A stretch of DNA of 64,000 nt from CAIODY01 sp046051225 (GTDB lineage: Bacteria; Bacteroidota; Bacteroidia; Chitinophagales; CAIODY01), in contig JBJOOR010000008.1 in assembly GCA_046051225.1 (NCBI GenBank), positions 100,257-164,256 of the forward strand, in the 5' to 3' direction. Below, piece after piece: positions 8,044 to 15,138 of the stretch. Under the pieces are notes generated by a model. That model had not been told where the DNA came from and did not search any database. It saw only the letters and a program-made list of their open reading frames with translations. A program made the position numbers and the translations under genes. Positions within the stretch are counted from its first letter, which is position 1. The number at the start of each line of letters is the position of its first letter.

Positions 8044-8101
8044 CTTGGATATAGCGTCCCGACTGGTATCGGGAAGGTCAAATTGAATCTTGCCACCTCG
8101 A
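8032..8101 (+). pseudogene. Degenerate tRNA-Pro copy
   Basis: The segment aligns to tRNA-Pro from its GGTGTA-CGTAGCTTGG start to its CACCTCG-A end. The 5' acceptor strand pairs with the 3' strand at only four of seven positions. The T-arm 5' half is damaged (AAATTGAATC instead of CAAGTTCGAATC). The anticodon arm is rewritten to CCCGA-CTGGTA-TCGGG, still paired but with a non-canonical loop length. It is therefore not expected to be a working tRNA. The final 17 bases are identical to the real gene. Confidence 0.85.
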
Positions 8102-8170
8102 CTTTTCAAAAGCTCAACTTAATAGTTGGGCTTTTTTTATTTATGGCATTCTACACTTACATATTACAAT
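8085..8170 (+). repeat. 86-bp direct repeat, copy 2
   Basis: This is the second copy of 7728-7813, 85 of 86 bases identical. It starts inside the degenerate tRNA, includes a complete copy of the terminator, and ends after the ninth codon of a truncated second GIY-YIG start. Confidence 0.95.
8108..8138 (+). terminator. Duplicated copy of the tRNA-Pro terminator
   Basis: This hairpin and T-run are identical to 7751-7781, carried by the 86-bp repeat. Here it would terminate transcripts of the GIY-YIG gene. Confidence 0.8.
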
Positions 8171-8193
8171 TAGAAAGTTATGCGCAACTCTAG
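8143..8193 (+). pseudogene. Truncated GIY-YIG start (remnant)
   Basis: A second ATG copies the first nine codons of the GIY-YIG gene (MAFYTYILQ), then diverges and stops after 16 codons. About 75 bp of unrecognised sequence follow before a terminator. This is what a second, eroded copy of the module, or the scar of its insertion, would look like. Confidence 0.75.
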
Positions 8194-8270
8194 AGAGCGG
8201 CATTCGTTTCAAGATTTTTTCGGTACGCTTTTCAAACAAGGTATTGATGATAATTGACAGCATTTTTTAT

Positions 8271-8302
8271 AAAAAAAGCCTCAACATTGTCGAGGCTTTT
8301 TT
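8271..8302 (-). terminator. Terminator of dnaN
   Basis: AAAAAAGCCTC (8272-8282) pairs with GAGGCTTTTTT (8292-8302) around a 9-nt loop. It lies 16 bp beyond the dnaN stop, has T-tracts in both readings, and also faces the GIY-YIG remnant from the other side. Confidence 0.8.
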
Positions 8303-8318
8303 ATTTTATTCCGTCGTT

Positions 8319-9449
8319 TTAATCATAGCTACCGCTCAACATTATTGGCATAATCAACATCAATAATTGTTCGTTTTCGGTTTGATTTTCGGGTAAAATA
8401 ATACCAGCTCGTGATGGGGTACTCATTTCTAATTTAATATTATCAGCATTAATAGCAGCAAGCATATCAATTAAAAATTTACCATTAAATCCTATTTCCA
8501 TATCAGCGCCATTATAGTTACATGCCAATGATTCATTAGCTTCATTACTAAAATCTAAATCTTGCCCCTCTATATGTAATGCACTACCTTTTAATTTTAA
8601 TGCTACTTGGTTAGTTGTTTTATTACTAAAAATACAAACCCGTTTTAAAGCACCCAACAAATCATCTTTCGATATAAATAATTGATTCGGATTTTCGGTA
8701 GGAATTACAGCTTCGTAATCAGGATATTTAGCATCAATTAATCTGCATACTAATTGAATTTTACCACAATCAAAATAGGCATTATTCTTATCGTAGGTAA
8801 TTGATATTATTGTTAAATCATTTGGCAAAATATTTTTAACAATGCCTATCGATTTACGTGGCACGATAAAACTTATTGAATCATTATAGGTAATATCGCT
8901 GCGTTTTATACAAACTAATTTGTGTGCATCTGTACCTACAAAGCTCGATCCATCAGCATTTAACTGAAAGAATAAACCTGTCATGGCAGGGCGCAACTCT
9001 TCGGTACCAATGGCAAAAAATGTGCTGCCAATAATATGCGCTAATGTGCTGCCAGCCATTGTTATAGGTGTAGCATCAGTATTCATTTTTGGCACTTTAG
9101 GAAAATTGTCGCCATCTTCGCCATTCAATTTATAAATACCATTATCAGAGTTTATTTCAACCGAATAATTTTCGGCATCAATATTAAAAGTTAGCGGTTG
9201 CTCACTTAAATTTTTTAATACATCAATTAATTGCTTGCCTTCAATAGCTACTTTAATATTGTCTTTACATTCAATATCTAACGATGTAATCATACTAGTT
9301 TCTAAATCGCTGCTGCAAAGCGTAAGATTCGATTTTTGAATATCGAATAAAAAGCTATCTAATATAGGCAATACTTTATTGCCAGCTAATGCGCCACTAA
9401 TACTTTGTAGCTGTTTTAATAAGGCAGTGGTTGATACAATGAATTTCAT
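8319..9449 (-). CDS. dnaN: DNA polymerase III beta sliding clamp
   Basis: This 376-residue clamp starts MKFIVSTTALLKQLQSISGAL, followed by PILDSFLFDI, SSDLETSM and a C-terminal LLMLIMPIMLSGSYD. It matches DnaN over its whole usual length. The clamp encircles DNA and tethers polymerase III. The frame is open 18 codons further upstream (to 9503), but a promoter lies inside that stretch and MKF is the conserved start, so I chose 9449. The neighbour across a 416-bp spacer is dnaB, diverging on the plus strand. Confidence 0.95.
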   Translation of the reverse strand: MKFIVSTTALLKQLQSISGALAGNKVLPILDSFLFDIQKSNLTLCSSDLETSMITSLDIECKDNIKVAIEGKQLIDVLKNLSEQPLTFNIDAENYSVEINSDNGIYKLNGEDGDNFPKVPKMNTDATPITMAGSTLAHIIGSTFFAIGTEELRPAMTGLFFQLNADGSSFVGTDAHKLVCIKRSDITYNDSISFIVPRKSIGIVKNILPNDLTIISITYDKNNAYFDCGKIQLVCRLIDAKYPDYEAVIPTENPNQLFISKDDLLGALKRVCIFSNKTTNQVALKLKGSALHIEGQDLDFSNEANESLACNYNGADMEIGFNGKFLIDMLAAINADNIKLEMSTPSRAGIILPENQTENEQLLMLIMPIMLSGSYD

Positions 9450-9474
9450 TATGGATTTATTTTGTAGTAAAAAA

Positions 9475-9503
9475 CAAAGATAATTTTTGAAACCACAATT
9501 CAA
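9475..9503 (-). promoter_or_regulatory. Promoter of dnaN
   Basis: On the minus strand TATCTTTG (9475-9482) is an exact -7 element, with TTG (9501-9503) 18 bp upstream as the -33 element. It lies 26 bp before the chosen ATG and argues against the longer reading of dnaN. Confidence 0.65.
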
Positions 9504-9865
9504 TAAACTAAGAAAAAAAATCTTTCAACATCATGTACATAAACCTTTAATTTGAAAAAGGCATGATGTGAAATGTGTGTGAAACGTTGGTAAGGGTGTG
9601 TAAAAATAAAATAGATAAAACAGTTTTAAATTAAGGTTAAATTCTTCTTCTTTGCTGTACGAACAATTGGAAAGCATTGATTTTGCTGCATTTTGTGCCT
9701 AATCAATATTTTTGTTCTTCAAAAAAGGTTCCCAAATTTTATGGTAAAACAATATTCGAAAAAAATAAACAATTTTCGATGGGCTTGTTTTCACTTTAAT
9801 AAAACCAAAAACCTGATTTTGATTTTTAAATGAATTAAATAAAGATTAATTTGCAATAGTATATT
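9504..9865. other. Non-coding spacer between dnaN and dnaB
   Basis: No open frame is credible here. A likely dnaB promoter is TATTTTTG (9707-9714) with TTTG (9682-9685) 21 bp upstream, giving a leader of roughly 140 nt. I looked for DnaA boxes (TTATCCACA and its complement) and saw none, so there is no support for a replication origin despite the gene content. Confidence 0.55.
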
Positions 9866-11428
9866 ATGGCAGAAAAAAACACCGATACTAAAAACCCGAA
9901 TACCCGATTTAAGCAATATAAAAATGCGGATGCTAACTTATCGCAATTTGTGTTTGGCAAAGTGCCACCACAAGCTCGTGATTTAGAAGAAGCCGTGTTG
10001 GGCGCTGTAATGCTTGAAAAAGATGCATTACCTTCATTTGTAGATTTTTTAAAACCCGAAGCTTTTTATGTTGAAGCACATCAACTTATTTATAAAGCTA
10101 TTTTAAGATTATTTGATAAATCGCAACCCGTTGATATTTTAACAGTAGCCGAAGAACTTAGAAAAACAGGAGAACTCGATGTAGTAGGCGGTGCTTATTA
10201 TGTAACCGAATTAACCAACAGAGTAGCCACAGCAGCCAATGTTGAGTTTCATGCTCGTATTATTTCTCAAAAGTTTATTCAACGTGAATTAATAAGAACA
10301 TCTACCGAAATAGTTCGTGATGCTTATGAAGACACAACCGATGTATTTGAATTATTAGATAAAAGCGAAAAAAGTTTATTTGATATTACCAACCAAAATA
10401 TGCGCCGTGGGTATGCTGATGTGGGTTCGTTAATGGAACAAGCCACTAAAGAAATTTTAGCCGCTGCACAGCATCAAGATAAACTTACAGGTGTAGCTTC
10501 GGGTTTTATTAATTTAGATAGAATTACAGGTGGTTGGCAACGCAGCGATTTAGTGATAGTAGCTGCCCGACCAGGTATGGGTAAAACATCATTTGTATTA
10601 AGTATGGCTAGGAATGCAGCCATGATGGCTAATAAACCTGTTGCCTTATTTTCGTTAGAGATGAGTTCGTTGCAATTAACTACCCGTTTAATGGCAGCCG
10701 AAGCATCATTGCCCATCGAAAAATTAAGAAAAGGAAATTTAGCGCAATATGAATTGGCACAATTAGAATCAAAAGTTCGTGAACTATCTGATGCGCCTAT
10801 TTTTATTGATGATACACCAGCCTTAAATATTTTTGAACTACGAGCAAAAGCCCGACGATTGAAAATGCAACATGGCATTTCGATGATTATTATAGATTAC
10901 TTACAATTGATGAGTGGCGGCGGCGATAATAGCCGTGGTGGAAATAGAGAACAAGAAATTAGCACTATTTCAAGGTCATTAAAAAACATTGCCAAAGAAT
11001 TAGATATACCTGTAATTGCATTATCGCAATTAAGCCGTGCTGTTGAAACCCGTGGTGGTACTAAGCGACCGCAATTAAGCGATTTACGTGAATCGGGTGC
11101 TATTGAGCAAGATGCCGATATGGTAATATTCTTATACCGTGGCGATTATTATGGTATTGAAGTAGATGAAAATAACCAGCCTATTAAAGGTAAAACCGAA
11201 GTAATTATTGCCAAGCATCGTAATGGTTCGCTTGAAACTGTACCGATTAAATTTGTACACAATTTGGCTAAATTTGAAGAGTGGGATGATGTGGCTGTGC
11301 CAGATGGTTATAGCAGGGTCGACCCACAAGCGTTCACTACAGTTTCAAGTAAAATGAATAGCACCGATGTCTCATCAAATGAAGCAAAAATAGATTATGA
11401 TTTGAATGGCGAAGAGCCACCATTTTAA
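9866..11428 (+). CDS. dnaB: Replicative DNA helicase
   Basis: This 520-residue helicase has an N-terminal DnaB domain (PPQARDLEEAVLGAVMLEKDA), the Walker A loop AARPGMGKTSF at about residues 232-242, Walker B MIIIDYLQLM, and the C-terminal RecA-fold signatures SDLRESGAIEQDADMV and KHRNG. It unwinds DNA ahead of the replisome as a hexamer. No intein is present; the P-loop is continuous. The low-complexity tail after about residue 480 ends NGEEPPF, as is common in Bacteroidota DnaB. Confidence 0.97.
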   Translation: MAEKNTDTKNPNTRFKQYKNADANLSQFVFGKVPPQARDLEEAVLGAVMLEKDALPSFVDFLKPEAFYVEAHQLIYKAILRLFDKSQPVDILTVAEELRKTGELDVVGGAYYVTELTNRVATAANVEFHARIISQKFIQRELIRTSTEIVRDAYEDTTDVFELLDKSEKSLFDITNQNMRRGYADVGSLMEQATKEILAAAQHQDKLTGVASGFINLDRITGGWQRSDLVIVAARPGMGKTSFVLSMARNAAMMANKPVALFSLEMSSLQLTTRLMAAEASLPIEKLRKGNLAQYELAQLESKVRELSDAPIFIDDTPALNIFELRAKARRLKMQHGISMIIIDYLQLMSGGGDNSRGGNREQEISTISRSLKNIAKELDIPVIALSQLSRAVETRGGTKRPQLSDLRESGAIEQDADMVIFLYRGDYYGIEVDENNQPIKGKTEVIIAKHRNGSLETVPIKFVHNLAKFEEWDDVAVPDGYSRVDPQAFTTVSSKMNSTDVSSNEAKIDYDLNGEEPPF

Positions 11429-11451
11429 GAAAATTTGGAATTTAGAGATAA

Positions 11452-11489
11452 AAAAAGTCGCTTAGCATTTCTGTGTTAAGCGGCTTTTT
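11452..11489 (+). terminator. Terminator of dnaB
   Basis: AAAAAGTCGCTTA (11452-11464) pairs with TAAGCGGCTTTTT (11477-11489) with one G-U pair, ending in a T-tract, 24 bp after the dnaB stop. Confidence 0.85.
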
Positions 11490-11518
11490 AGCAATATTTG
11501 CTTCTACTGTTTAATAAA

Positions 11519-11552
11519 AAAGGTTATTCAAGTTTTACTTTGAATAACCTTT
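11519..11552 (-). terminator. Terminator of the sigma / membrane-protein operon
   Basis: A 13-bp perfect stem (11519-11531 with 11540-11552) lies 25 bp beyond the stop of the minus-strand membrane-protein gene. Reading leftward it is followed by a T-rich tail. Confidence 0.8.
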
Positions 11553-11576
11553 CAGTTAAATTTTTATTAAATGTAA

Positions 11577-12260
11577 TTACTCTGTAAAATCAATAGATTT
11601 ATTATTACGTTCTTTATATTCAATTTTACCAATTTTTTCGGTTTCTTTTTTAGCTATTTTATCAATATCAGATGGTGTAAATACCGAGCCCGATGCATTG
11701 CTAAACTGATCACTATCAATACTTGCAGCTGATTTATTAGCAGTAAGTAAACTACTTGATGTATTGTTTTTTGAAGTTGTATTTTTTGAACCCATACCTA
11801 ATACAAAATTGGTTGCATTAGCTTGGCTTTTGTTGTTGTCAACAGTATTACTATTGTCATTAACAATGGCTTCGTTGCTAGTTGTTTTTGTATCAGTTGC
11901 TTTCTTATTATTAAGCACCGTAGTTGCAGCATCAGCATACGAATTTTTATCTGTATTGATAACCGATGAATTAGCTTCATTAATAGTATTATTAGTTGCT
12001 TCAGCATTGTTAGCATGATGATAGTTGGCATAAAAAATACTTCCGCCACCTACTAATACCACAGCAGGTACGGCAATATTTAAAATCCAATTGCTAAGCA
12101 AAGATTTTGCAATTGAGCTAATACCAGTTGCGCCACCAATAGCATTGCTATTTAAGTTGCTCTCTACACTTTGCCATACTTTGGCAGATGGTTTAATTTC
12201 AAGCTGCTCGGCGCTTTTTTGTAAATTTTCTTCGAATGAAATAAAAGGGCGTTGTCCCAT
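11577..12260 (-). CDS. Single-pass membrane protein, probable partner of the ECF sigma factor
   Basis: This 227-residue protein has a cytoplasmic N-terminus (MGQRPFISFEENLQKSAEQLEIKPSAKVWQSVESNL), one membrane segment at about residues 57-78 (WILNIAVPAVVLVGGGSIFY), and a long Asn/Thr/Ser/Lys-rich exterior tail with no recognisable fold. It follows the ECF sigma gene by 44 bp on the same strand. That order and topology are those of Bacteroidota anti-sigma factors, whose short N-terminal helix binds the sigma factor. The zinc HxxxCxxC motif of classical ZAS anti-sigmas is absent. The role is inferred from context. Confidence 0.6.
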   Translation of the reverse strand: MGQRPFISFEENLQKSAEQLEIKPSAKVWQSVESNLNSNAIGGATGISSIAKSLLSNWILNIAVPAVVLVGGGSIFYANYHHANNAEATNNTINEANSSVINTDKNSYADAATTVLNNKKATDTKTTSNEAIVNDNSNTVDNNKSQANATNFVLGMGSKNTTSKNNTSSSLLTANKSAASIDSDQFSNASGSVFTPSDIDKIAKKETEKIGKIEYKERNNKSIDFTE

Positions 12261-12304
12261 AATTTAAAAATGTTTTTTTAATATAGTTTAATTTTAAAGT
12301 GGTT

Positions 12305-12850
12305 TTAATAATCAATAGGGATACTTTGTTTTTCTAATAATTTTTTTAGATGTGCTTTTGCTCTTAAAAATTGACTACGACTTGTTCCTTCTGCAATTCC
12401 TAATTGGTCGGCAATTTCTTTGTGGCTGTACCCTTCAACAGCAAACATGTTTAAAATTATCTTATATCCTTCTGGTAAACTTTCTATACTTTGCCAAATT
12501 AATTTACTATCATAATTTTCAATAGTAATATCAATCGAACCTTCAATTTTTATTGCTGAATCTATCTCTAACTCGGCGCTTATTCTTTTGTTTTTTTTAA
12601 GATGATTTAATGATGTATTGATGGCTATTTTTCTAATCCAACCCTCTAAACTCCCATCACCTTTAAAGTATTGTAAGTTTTGAAATACTTTAATAAATAC
12701 ATCTTGCAAAATATCTTCTGCTTCCTGAATCGATTTAGTATATCTATAACATACACCCAACATTCGGGGCGAAAAGCGATCGAATAGTTCTTTTTGAGCA
12801 CTTCTATTGCCTGCTACACATTGTTGATATACTTCTTGTTCGGTTAGCAT
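12305..12850 (-). CDS. ECF-type RNA polymerase sigma factor
   Basis: This 181-residue protein has sigma region 2 (ELFDRFSPRMLGVCYRYTKSIQEAEDILQDVFIKVFQNL...GSLEGWIRKIAINTSLNHLKK) and region 4 (SLPEGYKIILNMFAVEGYSHKEIADQLGIAEGTSRSQFLRAKAHLKKLL). It has no regions 1 or 3, so it is a group 4 factor. Bacteroidota encode many of these paired with membrane anti-sigma proteins, as here. The target regulon cannot be read from the window; no unusual shared promoter was found near it. Confidence 0.95.
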   Translation of the reverse strand: MLTEQEVYQQCVAGNRSAQKELFDRFSPRMLGVCYRYTKSIQEAEDILQDVFIKVFQNLQYFKGDGSLEGWIRKIAINTSLNHLKKNKRISAELEIDSAIKIEGSIDITIENYDSKLIWQSIESLPEGYKIILNMFAVEGYSHKEIADQLGIAEGTSRSQFLRAKAHLKKLLEKQSIPIDY

Positions 12851-12961
12851 AATTAGATAGACAAAGCCTTGTTTTAAAATGTTGCATACAAATATAAAGA
12901 AATCAACAGTTTTATAAACAAAAATTAAAGCCTTTGTGGATAAAGCTTTTCGGGTTGATGT

Positions 12962-13267
12962 TTAAACGTTGAAAAAGTGGTGAGGTAACAGCATATAAGC
13001 CATAAATAAAATACCACATAATAAAGTAGCACCTACTATACCCTGCATTTGAAAATCTAATCTGTTTTTTCGTGCCACAGAAAATGGAAGTAAATTGCAC
13101 ATTACACTTACTATAAAAATAAGTCTTACCGAAAAGCCCGAATAACTAGGCAGCCACCTACCTTTTATGAATTCATTAAATTCGGTAAAAAATATAAATC
13201 CAAGTATTGGAAACAAAAGCCCCAACAAAAAACCAAACCAAGCTTTATCTTTTTTGAAAAATTCCAT
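12962..13267 (-). CDS. Small membrane protein of unknown function
   Basis: This 101-residue hydrophobic protein has about three membrane spans: WFGFLLGLLFPILGFIFF (residues 10-27), VRLIFIVSVMCNLLPFSV (47-64) and IVGATLLCGILFMAYMLL (77-94). It starts 4 bp after the surE stop, so it is the tail of the surE operon. I do not recognise a family. Confidence 0.75.
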   Translation of the reverse strand: MEFFKKDKAWFGFLLGLLFPILGFIFFTEFNEFIKGRWLPSYSGFSVRLIFIVSVMCNLLPFSVARKNRLDFQMQGIVGATLLCGILFMAYMLLPHHFFNV

Positions 13268-13271
13268 TTTG

Positions 13272-14036
13272 TTATAAAATAATTTTTTGAATTTGTTGAA
13301 TATGTTGATGTGCTGTTAAATCAAACTGAACGGGCACTACCGATACATAATCATTTGCCAAAGCCCATTCATCGGTATCATTGCCATGATCATTGTTTTC
13401 AAATTTACCAGTTAACCAAAAATATTTTTTACCTCTTGGGTCACGGCGTTCATCAAATTCTTCTACCCATTTTGCAATAGATTGGCGACAAACTTTCATG
13501 CCTTTTATGGCTTCTAATTTTAATTTCGGAATATTTACATTTAATAATGAAGCATGCGGCAATCCATTCAGTAATATTTTTTCGGCAATAACTTTTGCAT
13601 AATATGCCGATGCCGAAAAATCAGCATCAAAATCATAATCTAATAATGAAAATCCAACGGCTGGAATACCTTCAATTGCTGCTTCCATAGCGGCGCTCAT
13701 CGTACCACTATAAATTACATTAATAGATGAATTGCTGCCATGATTAATGCCGCTTACACACAAATCGGGTTTGCGATGTAGCACTTTATCAACTGCTAAT
13801 TTTACACAATCTACAGGCGTACCGCTGCATTGATACCATTCAATATTATCAACCACATTCACTTTTTCTAATCGTAATGGGCTGCCAATAGTTATAGCAT
13901 GCCCCATTCCGCTTTGTGGCGAATCGGGTGCTACAACTACTACTTTTCCTAATCCTGCTACTGCATTTGCTAAAGCCTTAATGCCTGGAGCCGTTACGCC
14001 ATCATCGTTTACAACTAATATTAATTTTTCTGTCAT
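13272..14036 (-). CDS. surE: 5'/3'-nucleotidase SurE
   Basis: This 254-residue phosphatase carries the SurE metal site NDDG (residues 10-13), APDSPQSGMGHAITI, GTPVDCVKLA and SGINHGSNSS, all in order. SurE hydrolyses nucleoside monophosphates in the cytosol and is linked to stationary-phase survival. Length is typical. It is preceded on the same strand by the alkyltransferase-like gene (42-bp gap) and followed by a small membrane protein. Confidence 0.96.
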   Translation of the reverse strand: MTEKLILVVNDDGVTAPGIKALANAVAGLGKVVVVAPDSPQSGMGHAITIGSPLRLEKVNVVDNIEWYQCSGTPVDCVKLAVDKVLHRKPDLCVSGINHGSNSSINVIYSGTMSAAMEAAIEGIPAVGFSLLDYDFDADFSASAYYAKVIAEKILLNGLPHASLLNVNIPKLKLEAIKGMKVCRQSIAKWVEEFDERRDPRGKKYFWLTGKFENNDHGNDTDEWALANDYVSVVPVQFDLTAHQHIQQIQKIIL

Positions 14037-14078
14037 TGATTTATTCTAAAATAATGCTAACAAATATTTTTTTTGCTA

Positions 14079-14435
14079 TTAAAATTCTGGTTTCCAAAAA
14101 TGCTTTTCAAAATGCTGAATTTGGTCGTCAATAATTTCTAATCCTTCCATTTCTAATAATTCCTGCATAATACTTGGTGGCGAAAAATGATGTTTGCCCG
14201 TTAGCAATCCATTTCTATTTACCACCCGATGAGCAGGCACTGGTGGCATGGCTACATGAGCTGCATTCATAGCATACCCAACCACTCTTGCCGATAATCT
14301 TGTTCCTAAAAATTCGGCAATTGCACCATACGATGTAACTTTTCCTTTCGGAATTTGACGAACCACTTCATACACTTTTTCAAAAAATTCGCCTTCTCCT
14401 TGTTTGCGTTCACGTCTTAAAATAGCAGGTTTCAT
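14079..14435 (-). CDS. Alkyltransferase-like protein (MGMT family without the active cysteine)
   Basis: This 118-residue protein matches the DNA-binding domain of O6-alkylguanine alkyltransferases: KVTSYGAIAEFLG, the arginine-finger region SARVVGYAMN (R50), and then PAHRVV at residues 67-72. In active MGMT this last motif is PCHRV; here Ala68 replaces the acceptor cysteine. This defines the ATL class, which binds alkylated guanine and recruits nucleotide excision repair instead of removing the alkyl group. Its start overlaps the trmB stop by 4 bp. Confidence 0.88.
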   Translation of the reverse strand: MKPAILRRERKQGEGEFFEKVYEVVRQIPKGKVTSYGAIAEFLGTRLSARVVGYAMNAAHVAMPPVPAHRVVNRNGLLTGKHHFSPPSIMQELLEMEGLEIIDDQIQHFEKHFWKPEF

Positions 14436-15136
14436 GCTGGTTGAAATTGCATTTTTACATATTTGATTTTCTTGCCTATTTGCAAATGTTTTTGCTCATA
14501 ATAGGTTTTTATTTGCAAGGCTTCATTTACTTCTTTTCCATCATTATAAATATCGTTTCTACTCTCTATCAATTTGAATTTTGATACATCGCATGGATAT
14601 TTTTCAATAGCTTCTTTACCTGCTAAAACATCTAATGTGTATTGATACAAAGTATTATCATCTGTTTTTAAATTAAGTGTAGCGCCATGCTTTAAAATTT
14701 TTGCATAAATAGCTAAATATCGTGGTGATGTTAATCGTTTTTGTGCTTTTGTGGTAGATAGAAATGGGTCGCTAAATGTTATCCAAATTTCATCTACTTC
14801 GCCTTCGGCAAAAAACTCATCTAACCATTCAATATAAGTTCTTAAAAATGCAACTTGCGTAAGATTTTGTTCGATAGCGGTTTTAGCTCCTTTCCATATT
14901 CTGTTGCCTTTCATATCAATGCCAATATAATTTCTATCGGCATTAATTTGTGCTAACCCCAAAGCGTATTCGCCCTTGCCACAAGCCAATTCTAAAACAA
15001 TTGGGTTATTATTTTTAAAATAATCGGTAGCCCATTTTCCTTTATGTTCAAAATTAATTTTGTTGGTTAATCCAAATTGCATCACATTATTAAATGTGTT
15101 TAATTCTGCAAATCTTTTTAGTTTATGTTTTGCCAT
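14432..15136 (-). CDS. trmB: tRNA (guanine-N7-)-methyltransferase
   Basis: This 234-residue SAM-dependent enzyme methylates G46 of tRNA. The motifs seen are VLELACGKGEYALGLAQ (SAM loop), YIGIDMKGNRIWKGAKTA, and ITFSDPFLSTTKAQKRLTSPRYL. The last corresponds to the family's TFPDPW-KxxHxKRR motif, with S and L substitutions that recur in Bacteroidota members. It lies 2 bp after the oxygenase gene and overlaps the ATL gene, so all three are one transcription unit. Confidence 0.92.
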   Translation of the reverse strand: MAKHKLKRFAELNTFNNVMQFGLTNKINFEHKGKWATDYFKNNNPIVLELACGKGEYALGLAQINADRNYIGIDMKGNRIWKGAKTAIEQNLTQVAFLRTYIEWLDEFFAEGEVDEIWITFSDPFLSTTKAQKRLTSPRYLAIYAKILKHGATLNLKTDDNTLYQYTLDVLAGKEAIEKYPCDVSKFKLIESRNDIYNDGKEVNEALQIKTYYEQKHLQIGKKIKYVKMQFQPA

Positions 15137-15138
15137 TT

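Noticed and set aside
9450..9503. Longer dnaN start
   Set aside because: The stretch contains a consensus -7/-33 promoter, and the MKF start at 9449 is the conserved one.
9450..9865. Replication origin between dnaN and dnaB
   Set aside because: No DnaA boxes or repeated 9-mers were found, dnaA is absent, and the spacer is explained by two divergent promoters.
12300..12850. Insertion sequences, transposases or integrases anywhere in the window
   Set aside because: No transposase or integrase motifs were recognised in any frame; the only mobile-like structure is the tRNA/GIY-YIG repeat.
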